Counted from the first letter of the stretch, positions 1 to 6,871 are shown. The stretch is 10,288 bases of DNA from JAUYQR01 sp031377265 (GCF_031377265.1 NZ_JANMET010000339.1:1-10288); one strand, 5' to 3'. A program made the numbers and translations. Notes: generated from the sequence alone by a model not told the origin.

Positions 1-206
1 CGCACGATCATGTCCTGGCGGCGTGCCAGCTTGAACGGCTCGATCTTGCGCTCCAGCCGTGCATTCACCCCCGCCAGCACCCGCTCCATCCTGCGGCGAA
101 AGAACCAGCGCACCCCGGGCCCGATGATCCGGTCCAATGCCGCAATCAGGGCCAGCCCCCCCGCGACCACCAGCAACCATACCGGAATTTCCACCGTGTT
201 CAACAT
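1..206 (-). CDS. N-terminus of a membrane-anchored acyltransferase-like protein (partial, runs off left edge)
   Basis: Only the first 68 codons are in the window; the gene continues beyond base 1. It reads leftward from an ATG at 206-204, begins MLNTVEIPVWLLVV, and has one hydrophobic segment at about residues 8-27. A strongly basic stretch follows (VRWFFRRRMERVL), then LERKIEPFKLARRQDMIV. From memory, a single N-terminal anchor followed by a basic RRxME segment and an E-PFKL-RRQDMI motif resembles proteins annotated in Rhodobacterales as 1-acyl-glycerol-3-phosphate (or glycerol-3-phosphate) acyltransferase, which would act at the inner membrane in phospholipid synthesis. The catalytic HX4D block is not in the window, so the function is inferred. 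A GTG directly before the ATG could also serve as start, and no strong Shine-Dalgarno is visible. The gene is divergent from ecm. Confidence 0.55.
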   Translation of the reverse strand, partial: MLNTVEIPVWLLVVAGGLALIAALDRIIGPGVRWFFRRRMERVLAGVNARLERKIEPFKLARRQDMIV

Positions 207-260
207 CACGCCAGAGCCTACCCGATCAAAGCAATCCCGCAATCAGCTTTCATCTGTCCA

Positions 261-294
261 AAAATATCCCGGGGGTGCGGGGGCTGGCCCCCGC
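261..294 (+). repeat. AAAATATCC-type GC-rich hairpin element, copy 1
   Basis: AAAATATCCC is followed by two G-runs and a perfect 7-bp stem: GCGGGGG (277-283), loop CTGG, CCCCCGC (288-294). A related copy lies at 10254-10288 in the same orientation, and both share AAAATATCC followed by a G-run, TGC and another G-run. From memory, such elements commonly follow genes in Rhodobacterales and may act as terminators or mRNA 3' ends. This copy is unusual because it lies between two divergent genes and so follows no visible gene on its strand. Confidence 0.55.
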
Positions 295-316
295 TCCAAC
301 GCCGCATCGCAGCGAA

Positions 317-346
317 TTGACATTGGCATAAAATGTCCCTTATCTA
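317..346 (+). promoter_or_regulatory. Putative sigma70-type promoter of ecm, with an internal inverted repeat
   Basis: A perfect -35 hexamer TTGACA (317-322) is followed by TTATCT (340-345, 17-base spacer) or TATCTA (341-346, 18-base spacer) as -10. This lies about 40 bases before the ecm start at 384. An inverted repeat, GACATT (319-324) and AATGTC (332-337) with a 7-base spacer, overlaps the -35 and spacer and could be an operator. It is the best promoter match I see in the window. There is no experimental support. Confidence 0.55.
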
Positions 347-383
347 CCACCCAACGAAACAAAATTGCGCACCCGAGGCTCCG

Positions 384-2342
384 ATGACCAAAGACGCCCC
401 CTGGCTGTTCCGCACCTATGCCGGTCACTCCACCGCCGCCGCCTCGAACGCGCTCTAACGGGGCAACCTTGCCAAGGGGCAGACCGGGCTCTCCGTCGCT
501 TTCGACCTGCCCACCCAGACCGGCTACGACAGCGACGATCCCCGCGCCCGCGGCGAGGTTGGCAAGGTTGGCGTGCCAATCGCCCACCTTGGCGACATGC
601 GGGCGCTGTTCGACCAAATTCCGCTCGACCAGATGAACACCTCGATGACGATCAACGCCACCGCACCTTGGCTCATGGCGCTCTATATCGCGGAGGCCGA
701 GGAACAAGGGGCCGACGTCGCCGCGCTGCAAGGTACGGTGCAGAACGACATCATCAAGGAATACCTGTCGCGCGGCACCTATATCTGCCCGCCCGCGCCG
801 TCGCTCAGGATGATCACCGATGTCGCGGCCTACACCGCCGATCACCTGCCGAAATGGAACCCGATGAACGTTTGCAGCTACCATCTGCAAGAGGCAGGGG
901 CCACGCCGGAACAGGAACTGGCCTATGCCCTCGCCACCGCCTGCGCGGTGCTCGATGATCTAAAAAGTAAAGTTTCAGCCGCCGATTTCCCCAAAATGGT
1001 CGGCAGAATATCGTTTTTCGTCAATGCCGGCATCCGCTTCGTGACCGAGCTGTGCAAGATGCGCGCCTTCACCGAACTTTGGGATGCGCTGTGCGAACAC
1101 CGCTACGGCATCACCGACGCCCGCTACCGCCGCTTCCGCTACGGCGTGCAGGTCAACTCTCTGGGCCTCACCGAACAGCAGCCGGAAAACAACGTCACCC
1201 GTATCCTGCTGGAAATGCTTGCGGTCACGCTGTCAAAGTCAGCCCGCGCCCGCGCCGTGCAACTGCCCGCCTGGAACGAGGCGCTCGGCCTGCCGCGCCC
1301 GTTCGATCAGCAATGGTCGCTCCGGATGCAGCAGATCCTGGCCTACGAGACTGACCTTCTCGAATATGACGACCTGTTCGATGGCAACCCCGCCATCGAC
1401 CGCAAGGTTGCCGAACTGAAAGCCAATGCCCGCGAAGAACTTGCCCGGATCGACCAGATGGGTGGCGCTGTCGCCGCCATCGGGTACATGAAATCCCGGC
1501 TGGTCGAAGCGAACGCCGACCGCATCGCGAAAATCGAGAGCGGCGAGACCACTGTCGTCGGCGTCAACCGCTTCACCACGTCCGAACCCTCACCCCTGAC
1601 CACCGGCGAGGGCCTGATCATGCAGGCCGACCCGGCGGCCGAGGCCGACCAGATCGCCCGCCTGCAGGCCTGGCGAGGGGCCCGCAGCTCGGCGGCCGTC
1701 GAGGCAGCACTCGCCGCGCTGCGCAGCGACGCGCAGAGTGGCGCCAACCTCATGCCCGCCTCAATCGCCGCCGCAAAGGCCGGGGCTACCACCGGCGAAT
1801 GGGCCGCCGTGATCCGCACCACTTTTGGCGAATACCGCGCGCCAACCGGCGTCAGCAACGCGCCGTCCAACCGCACCGAAGGCCTCGATCCCATCCGTGA
1901 CGCTGTTGACCTCGTCTCGCAAAAGCTTGGCCGCCGCCTCACCTTCCTGATGGGCAAGCCCGGCCTTGATGGCCATTCCAACGGTGCCGAACAGATCGCC
2001 GCCCGCGCCCGCGACTGCGGCATGGCGATCCACTATGACGGCATCCGCCTTACCCCCGCCGAGATCGTCGCGGCAGCGACCGATCAGGCGGCTCACGTCA
2101 TCGGCCTGTCGATCCTTTCCGGCAGCCATCTGCCACTGGTCACCGAAACCCTTGCCCTGTTGCGCGACGCGGGCCTTGGCCAGATTCCGGTCGTGGTCGG
2201 CGGCATAATCCCCGACGAAGACGCTGCAGCCCTGCGCGCGCTGGGGGTGGCCCAAGTCTACACCCCGAAGGACTTCCAGCTGAACCAGATCATGCTCGAC
2301 ATCGTGGCCTTGGTTGACAGCACCGCGCTGGCCGCGGAATAA
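384..2342 (+). pseudogene. ecm: Ethylmalonyl-CoA mutase (MeaA/Ecm), interrupted by an in-frame TAA at codon 25
   Basis: Ecm is an adenosylcobalamin-dependent cytosolic mutase that converts (2R)-ethylmalonyl-CoA to methylsuccinyl-CoA in the ethylmalonyl-CoA pathway for C2 assimilation. The frame starts at ATG 384 (GAGG at 375-378) with the family opening PWLFRTYAGHSTAAASNAL. A TAA (456-458) stands where relatives have the Tyr of the ALYRGN motif; one third-base change (TAC or TAT to TAA) explains it. The frame then runs unbroken for 628 codons: GLSVAFDLPTQTGYDSD, NTSMTINATAPW, IKEYLSRGTY, NSLGLTEQQPENN and QQWSLRMQQILAYETD of the TIM barrel, then the B12 domain with DGHSNG (cobalt-ligand His531, codon 1974-1976) and GGIIPDED. 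Length without the stop is 652 residues, normal for the family. The first in-frame restart is GTG 573 (AAGG at 564-567), but it loses 63 residues including the substrate-binding RTYAGHS segment, so activity is unlikely. Sequence error is a real alternative. The identification itself is very secure. Confidence 0.93.
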
Positions 2343-2345
2343 CAC

Positions 2346-3317
2346 TCAGCCCCGCGCGCCAAACCGGTCGCGGTAAAACCCCGGTGCCGTTCCAACCCGC
2401 CGCGCAAAGGCCCGGTGCAACGCCGCAATGCTGCCAAAGCCGGCGCGGTCCGCCACCCGCGCCAGCGGCCAGTCCGATGTCTCCAGCATGGCCTTGGCCT
2501 GATCCACCCGTGCCGCCTCGACAAAGGCCGCCGGGGTCATCCCGGTATCCCGGCGAAAGTTGCGCAGAAAGGTCCGTTCGCTCATCCCCGCCATTGCGGC
2601 CAGTACGGGCACGCTCAGATCATCGGCAGGCCTTTGCAACACCACTTGGATCACTGACTGGATCCGCGGTGCCGCCCGCACCTGCGCTTCCAGACAGAAA
2701 CTGAACTGCGATTGGCCACCCGGCCTGCGCAGATACAACAGCAGCTCCTTGGCGACATCGCGCGCCACCTCCGGCCCGCAGTCCTCTTCCACCAGCGCCA
2801 GGCTCAGATCGATCCCTGCAGTGACCCCGCCCGACGTATAAACCGCCCCGTCCCGCACAAAGATCGCATCCGGCTCCACCCGGATGTCACGCCCCAGCCC
2901 GCGCAGAAAGTGCAACGCGTTCCAATGCGTTGTCGCCCGCCGCCCATCCAGCAACCCCGCACCCGCCAGGACCAGCGCGCCGACGCAGACGCTTGCCACG
3001 CGCCGTGCGCGCCCCGCCAGCGCGCACAGATCCCTCCGCACCGAAGGCTCCACTGCGGCCCCCCGCAATGCCGCTTCGCTGCCACCGCAAACGATCAGCG
3101 TGTCGATCGGGCCGCTGTCTTGACCCAACGCCCCGTCCGGCGTCAGTGACAGCCCGGCATGCGTCCGTATTCCCGCCCCCCCCGGCGTCAGCAGCCGCAG
3201 CTGATAGCGCGCCGCATCACGGTTTGCCGCTGCAAAAACCTCCATCGGGCCCACCACATCAAGGCCTTGAACCCCGTCAAAGGCGATAACGGTGATGGCG
3301 CGGACCGGCTGCGGCAT
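2346..3317 (-). CDS. GlxA-family transcriptional regulator (DJ-1/PfpI domain plus AraC-type HTH)
   Basis: This 323-residue cytosolic transcription factor has two domains. Residues about 5-195 form an amidase-like DJ-1/PfpI fold: VIAFDGVQGLDVVGPMEVFAAA, a nucleophile-elbow Cys111 in SVCVGALVLAGAGLLDGRRATTHW, and YTSGGVTAGIDLSLALVEE. Residues about 215-320 form an AraC/XylS domain with two helix-turn-helix units, at about 236-256 (VPVLAAMAGMSERTFLRNFRR) and 284-305 (PLARVADRAGFGSIAALHRAF). The length is typical. In this family the first domain is thought to sense a ligand; which one cannot be read here. The start is ATG 3317-3315; I see no strong Shine-Dalgarno. The gene is convergent with ecm, with stops 3 bases apart, so there is no room for a terminator between them. 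It is divergent from the DJ-1/PfpI gene at 3407, an arrangement that suggests it controls that gene (inference). Confidence 0.9.
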   Translation of the reverse strand: MPQPVRAITVIAFDGVQGLDVVGPMEVFAAANRDAARYQLRLLTPGGAGIRTHAGLSLTPDGALGQDSGPIDTLIVCGGSEAALRGAAVEPSVRRDLCALAGRARRVASVCVGALVLAGAGLLDGRRATTHWNALHFLRGLGRDIRVEPDAIFVRDGAVYTSGGVTAGIDLSLALVEEDCGPEVARDVAKELLLYLRRPGGQSQFSFCLEAQVRAAPRIQSVIQVVLQRPADDLSVPVLAAMAGMSERTFLRNFRRDTGMTPAAFVEAARVDQAKAMLETSDWPLARVADRAGFGSIAALHRAFARRVGTAPGFYRDRFGARG

Positions 3318-3406
3318 GGCGGAAAATGAGAGACCTTTGTCAGTTCACCCAATGCTATCGACGTGGCACACCCCGGTAAAGAACATCTTTCCGAAAGGTC
3401 GACCCC

Positions 3407-4500
3407 ATGCTTTCCTGGCGCTTCCTCGCTGCATTTGCCGCTGCAGCGACCGTTTGGGCCTTTGCCCTCTGGTCTGGCCCCATCACCAATCTTCGGCCCA
3501 CAACCAAGGCCGAGCTTGCCCAGACCATCACCCTGCCCGCTCCGAAAGATGGCAGAGCACGGCCCCTGATCGCGATCGTCGCCGACAATGCCGGCACCGA
3601 AACCACCGATTTTCTGGTCCCCCTTGGCATCTTGCGTGCGGCCGGCGTGGCTGATGTTGTCACCGTCTCCACCTTGTCGGAACCGGTAACCCTGATGCCC
3701 GCGTTGACCGTTCTTGCCGACATGACCTTGGACGACTTCACCGCCGCCTACCCCGCCGGTGCCGATGTCGTCATCGTGCCGGCACTGCACGACCCGAATA
3801 CACCGGCCATCGTCGACTGGTTGAAGCAGCAGCACGCCCAAGGTGCCACCGTGATGACAATCTGTGAGGGTGCCTGGGTCGCCGCCGCCGCCGGTGTGCT
3901 GGATGGCAAACGCCCACCACCCATTGGTACGCGCTGAACAAGATCGCACGGCAACACCCTGCCACCACCTGGATTCGCGATGCGCGCTATGTCATCGACG
4001 GCTCCGTGATCACCACAACCGGGGTGTCGGCCTCAATTCCTGCCGCGCTGCTTTTGGTCGAGGCGATTGGCGGCACGGAAAAAGCCATCGCCACAGCTGC
4101 GGCTTTCGGGCTGACCGAATGGGGTCCGTCACACCGGACCGCGGATTTTGCCATGCCCATCGGGATGAAACTGACGGCGGCCAACAACTTCCTTGGCTTT
4201 TGGGGACATGAAAAGATTAACATGCCGGTGGCGAATGGCGTCGATGAGGTGTCCCTTGCCCTGCAGGCAGATGCCTGGTCACGCACCTACCGCTCCCGCG
4301 CGCTGGCCGTTTCCGACAAAAGCGTCGTGCACAGCAAGGCCGGGGTGGTCATCCTGACAACCCCCGCCACCGCCAACCATCTGTCACGCCCGCTGCCGGA
4401 TGCGGCAGCAACCGACGTGCTGGATCAGGCGTTGCTGCAGATCGCCACCCGGTATGGCGCCAAGACCGCCGCCTTCGTGAAAACGCAACTGGAATACTGA
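3407..4500 (+). pseudogene. Membrane-anchored DJ-1/PfpI family protein, frameshifted
   Basis: Two adjacent frames make one protein. Frame A (3407-3937) begins MLSWRFLAAFAAAATVWAFA, a signal anchor at about residues 5-23, then LIAIVADNAGTETTDFLVPLGIL and TICEGAWVAAAAGVLDGKR with the nucleophile-type Cys153 (codon 3863-3865). After CGC at 3911-3913 it goes out of frame and stops at 3935-3937. The other frame resumes at 3916 with TTHWYALNKIARQHP, exactly what follows LDGKRA in this family, and runs to the stop at 4498-4500. Only CC (3914-3915) remains where a GCC codon is expected, so one base is missing at 3911-3915. Repaired, the product is about 364 residues with a DJ-1/PfpI domain and no HTH. 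GAAAGG (3393-3398) is a fair ribosome site. The role is unknown; divergence from a GlxA-type regulator suggests co-function. The loss may be real or a sequencing indel. Confidence 0.85.
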
Positions 4501-4561
4501 CGGGTCCCTCACCCTCTCCAAGCCCGTCAGTGGCGCGCGTTCTGCAACCGGGGCGCGCGCC
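4496..4561 (+). terminator. Two abutting GC-rich hairpins after the DJ-1/PfpI gene
   Basis: ACTGACGGG (4496-4504, overlapping the stop codon) pairs perfectly with CCCGTCAGT (4523-4531) across an 18-base loop. Immediately after, GGCGCGCG (4532-4539) pairs with CGCGCGCC (4554-4561) across 14 bases. The position, just past a gene end in a convergent gap, fits 3'-end formation. There is no T-run, so classical intrinsic termination is not shown. Confidence 0.35.
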
Positions 4562-4605
4562 CACTTTACCCAACCTACGCCCGGCAAACTGCCAAAACCA
4601 CAAAG

Positions 4606-4636
4606 GTATCCGACCGCCCCCGCCGCCGGTGGATAC
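4606..4636 (-). terminator. Possible intrinsic terminator of the ArsR-type gene
   Basis: GTATCC (4606-4611) and ACCG (4613-4616) pair with CGGT (4627-4630) and GGATAC (4631-4636), giving a 10-bp stem with one bulged base and a 10-base loop. Read leftward, it lies 22 bases after the ArsR-type gene's stop and is followed by a T-rich stretch, CTTTGTGGTTTT. The rest of the 4501-4658 gap shows no gene. Confidence 0.4.
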
Positions 4637-4658
4637 GCCCACGCACCAGACCCCAAGC

Positions 4659-4976
4659 CTAGCTCTCGGTCGACCGTCGTGCCCGAACTTCCTTCTTCAA
4701 CGCGCGCGATGGCGGGCACACCGCCTGCAGAAACGTTGCCAGCGTGCCCGACAACGTTTCCTGCTCCATCCCGTAGAACACGTTCATCCCTTCGCGCCTT
4801 TTCCAGACCAGTCCTGCCGCCTCAAGCAGCGCCAGATGCTTTGACACCGCTGGCTGCGACATCTCGAACCGCGCCGCGATATCCCCCGCACTCAGCGGCG
4901 CCTCCGAGACATAGGCAAGGATGCGCCGCCGCGTGGTCGAGGCCAGCGCCTCAAAGATCTTGTCCGCACTTGACAT
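4659..4976 (-). CDS. ArsR/SmtB-type winged-helix transcriptional repressor
   Basis: This is a 105-residue cytosolic DNA-binding protein. Nearly all of it is one ArsR winged helix-turn-helix: KIFEALASTTRRRILAYVS (helices 1-2), then LSAGDIAARFEMSQPAVSKHLALLEAAGLV (about 28-57, recognition helix in SQPAVSKHLALL), then a wing WKRREGMNVFYGM. The Cys-rich ELCVC metal site of ArsR/SmtB sensors is absent and the only cysteine is Cys87, so it is probably not a classical metal sensor; the SdpR-like non-metal branch is a better comparison (inference). I prefer ATG 4976-4974 with AAGG seven bases upstream. A TTG two codons earlier would give MRMSSADK but would swallow part of that leader. It is divergent from the desaturase across 68 bases containing an AT-rich inverted repeat, so autoregulation and control of the desaturase are plausible. 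Confidence 0.88.
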   Translation of the reverse strand: MSSADKIFEALASTTRRRILAYVSEAPLSAGDIAARFEMSQPAVSKHLALLEAAGLVWKRREGMNVFYGMEQETLSGTLATFLQAVCPPSRALKKEVRARRSTES

Positions 4977-4985
4977 CCGCAAACC

Positions 4986-5022
4986 TTATAACTTATGAGT
5001 TATTAAGTTTATTAACTATAAC
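4986..5022. promoter_or_regulatory. AT-rich divergent promoter/operator between the ArsR-type gene and the desaturase
   Basis: This almost pure A/T patch in a GC-rich region contains the perfect inverted repeat ATAACT (4988-4993), TATG, AGTTAT (4998-5003), typical in size for an ArsR-family operator. A second AGTTA/TAACT pair (4998-5002 and 5013-5017) overlaps it. TATAAC (5017-5022) could be a rightward -10 and TTATAA (4986-4991) a leftward one; neither has a convincing -35. The repeat sits about 40 bases before the desaturase start and 12 bases before the repressor start, so a bound repressor could block both. Confidence 0.5.
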
Positions 5023-5044
5023 CCTTCAAAGCCCGAGGTTCAAG

Positions 5045-5983
5045 ATGTCCCTCATCGCTACTGACCGCGTGGTTCCCGCCACCGACACCTCCGCCACCGA
5101 AGGCCGCATCGTCTGGGACGCGCCGAAATCGCTGTGGTGGTTCGGGCATCTGGCGGGAACAATCATCGCCGTCACGGTTTTCCCGCAATGGGACGGCGTT
5201 GGGGTGATGCTGCTCCTGACCGCCCTCACCGTCTGCGCCGGCCATTCCGTCGGCATGCACCGCCTGCTGATCCACCGCACCTTCGAGGCACCGCTGTGGC
5301 TGGAGCGCGCGCTGGTCTGGCTCGGCACTTTGGTCGGCATGGCCGGGCCAATGGGCATGATCCGGGCGCATGACATGCGCGACTGGCACCAGCGCCAAGC
5401 CGAATGCCCGCACCACCCATCGCATGGTGCAGGGTTCTGGCGCGACGCATGGTGGCAGATGCACTGCCGGTTTGACCTCGCGCATCCGCCTCGCTTCCAG
5501 ATCGAACCCCAAATCGCAGACGATCCGGTGCTGCGCCTGATCGAGCGGCACTGGATGGCGCAGCAAATTCCCCTTGCAGTGATCCTCTGGGCGCTTGGCG
5601 GCTGGGCATGGGTCTTCTGGGGCATATCTACCCGCATTGTGCTGTCACTGTCTGGCCATTGGGCAGTCGGCCATTTCGCGCACCGCCAAGGCCACCAAGG
5701 TTGGCGTATCGAGGGTCTGCCAGTGCAGGGCTACAACCTGCCCGGCCTCGGCCTCATCACCTTTGGCGAAAACTGGCACGGCAACCACCACGCCTTTCCT
5801 CATTCCGCCCGCCACGGGATCGAGCCGGGTCAGCTAGACCCCGGTTTCTGGTTCATCCGTGCGCTGGAAACCCTCGGCCTTGCCCGTGCCATCCGCCTGC
5901 CCGACAGCGCGCCACCCCGCGAAGGACTGACGCGCGTGATCCCCCTTGCAGCGCCCCGCGAACGCCTGATTAATGAGCCATGA
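5045..5983 (+). CDS. Acyl-CoA/fatty-acid desaturase (membrane di-iron)
   Basis: This 312-residue integral membrane enzyme is predicted to insert a double bond into an acyl chain using O2 and a histidine-bound di-iron centre. Hydrophobic segments lie at about 31-47, 52-68, 88-106 and 175-203. Histidine clusters are HSVGMHRLLIHR (67-78), HDMRDWH with CPHH (109-124), SGHWAVGHFAH (204-212) and NWHGNHHAFPHSARHG (244-258). The first and last match the HX4H and HGNHH boxes of delta-9-type desaturases. The middle box is not the usual HXXHH spacing, although from memory alphaproteobacterial relatives with DMRDW share this. Start ATG 5045 has GAGG at 5035-5038; the frame is open further upstream but would cross the ArsR-type gene. 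The divergent ArsR-type repressor and the AT-rich operator suggest repression. Acyl-CoA, acyl-ACP or acyl-lipid as substrate cannot be decided. Confidence 0.88.
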   Translation: MSLIATDRVVPATDTSATEGRIVWDAPKSLWWFGHLAGTIIAVTVFPQWDGVGVMLLLTALTVCAGHSVGMHRLLIHRTFEAPLWLERALVWLGTLVGMAGPMGMIRAHDMRDWHQRQAECPHHPSHGAGFWRDAWWQMHCRFDLAHPPRFQIEPQIADDPVLRLIERHWMAQQIPLAVILWALGGWAWVFWGISTRIVLSLSGHWAVGHFAHRQGHQGWRIEGLPVQGYNLPGLGLITFGENWHGNHHAFPHSARHGIEPGQLDPGFWFIRALETLGLARAIRLPDSAPPREGLTRVIPLAAPRERLINEP

Positions 5984-6089
5984 CTGCAGCGCACGTCTCC
6001 ACGCAATGAAGACGCTGCGTAGACGCAAAGAAGATACCGAAAACACCCCGATTTCCGGCCATTAACCCTGTTCCCAACGAAAGCTGACC

Positions 6090-6794
6090 ATGACCGTCCA
6101 CATCGGTGCCAAACCCGGCGAGATTGCTGAAACCGTCCTTTTGCCGGGCGATCCCTACCGCGCCCGCTGGGCCGCGCAGACCTTCCTAAAGGATGCCGTC
6201 CTCGTCAACGAAGTGCGCGGTATGCTGGGCTTTACCGGCACCTGGAACGGCCACCGCGTCACCATCCACGGCTCCGGAATGGGCATGCCGTCGCTGTCGA
6301 TCTACGCCAATGAACTCATCCGCGACTATGGTGCCAAGACCCTGATCCGCATCGGTTCCGCCGGCGCGCTGCCCGACCATGTCAAGGTCCGCGACGTGGT
6401 TCTGGCGATGACCGCCTCCACCGCAGGCTCCCCCTCGCGCACCATCTTCCGCGAGTTGAACTTCGCCCCCTGCGCCGATTTTGGCCTGTTGTCAGCGGCT
6501 TACAAGGCCGCCCTCGCCAAGGGCACCCCCACGCATGTGGGCGGCATCTACTCCTCCGACACGTTCTACGACGAACGCCCCGACCTGTGGCGCGAGCTTT
6601 CTCGCCACGGCTGCCTGGCCGTAGAGATGGAGGCAGCCGAGCTCTACACCGTCGCCGCCCGTCACGGTGCCCGTGCTCTGGCCGTGCTCACCATCTCCGA
6701 CCACATCGTCACCGGCGAGGCCCTTCCCTCTGACCAACGCGAGAAGTCATTCGGCGCGATGGTCGAGATTGCGCTTGAAGCCGCCTTCGCCTGA
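6090..6794 (+). CDS. deoD: Purine-nucleoside phosphorylase, DeoD type
   Basis: This 234-residue cytosolic enzyme cleaves purine (deoxy)nucleosides with phosphate to the free base and (deoxy)ribose-1-phosphate, in purine salvage; the family is usually hexameric. It aligns along its length with E. coli DeoD: LLPGDPYRARWAAQTF (phosphate-binding Gly20, Arg24), NEVRGMLGFTGTW (Arg43), GSGMGMPSLSIYANELI, IRIGSAGALP (Arg87, Ser90), VEMEAAELYTVAA (Glu179, Met180, Glu181) and TISDHIVTGE (catalytic Asp204). Residue numbers match E. coli's, so no key residue is missing. Start ATG 6090 has only a weak GAAAG ribosome site eight bases upstream. The preceding 106-base gap holds no gene and only an imperfect GCAGC/GCTGC hairpin. 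No deoC, deoA or cdd lies nearby, so it does not sit in a classical deo operon here. Confidence 0.95.
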   Translation: MTVHIGAKPGEIAETVLLPGDPYRARWAAQTFLKDAVLVNEVRGMLGFTGTWNGHRVTIHGSGMGMPSLSIYANELIRDYGAKTLIRIGSAGALPDHVKVRDVVLAMTASTAGSPSRTIFRELNFAPCADFGLLSAAYKAALAKGTPTHVGGIYSSDTFYDERPDLWRELSRHGCLAVEMEAAELYTVAARHGARALAVLTISDHIVTGEALPSDQREKSFGAMVEIALEAAFA

Positions 6795-6841
6795 TCACCG
6801 TTCCGTGACACCCGTGGTATCGCGCCCGGTGTGGCATTAGC

Positions 6842-6865
6842 TCCAATCTGCCCCAGCAGATTGGA
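6842..6865 (+). promoter_or_regulatory. Perfect 10-bp inverted repeat in the leader of the MDR oxidoreductase gene
   Basis: TCCAATCTGC (6842-6851), spacer CCCA, GCAGATTGGA (6856-6865) is a flawless palindrome ending six bases before the ATG at 6872. The only ribosome-site-like bases (TTGGA, 6861-6865) are inside its right arm. It may be an operator for a dimeric regulator or an RNA hairpin that hides the ribosome site. Confidence 0.55.
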
Positions 6866-6871
6866 CCCCCG

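Noticed and set aside
456..458. Stop-codon readthrough or alternative code in ecm
   Set aside because: TAA is the least leaky stop, and the same gene uses TAA as its terminal stop. Nothing suggests recoding.
3337..3361. TTGTCA/TATCGA as a promoter for the DJ-1/PfpI gene
   Set aside because: The spacer is only 13 bases, too short for a sigma70-type promoter.
3905..3920. Programmed -1 frameshift in the DJ-1/PfpI gene
   Set aside because: The bases around 3908-3916 do not form an X-XXY-YYZ slippery heptamer, and no obvious stimulatory structure follows. A one-base deletion is simpler.
4679..5044. N-terminal extension of the desaturase into the ArsR-type gene
   Set aside because: The frame is open, but it is antisense to a clear ArsR gene and is Pro/Arg-rich. 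ATG 5045 has a good ribosome site and begins the family-like protein.
5980..6065. Short frames after the desaturase (ATGA overlap at 5980; MKTLRRRKED... at 6006-6065, 19 codons)
   Set aside because: There is no Shine-Dalgarno, they are very short, and there is no similarity I can name. Chance is the simplest explanation.
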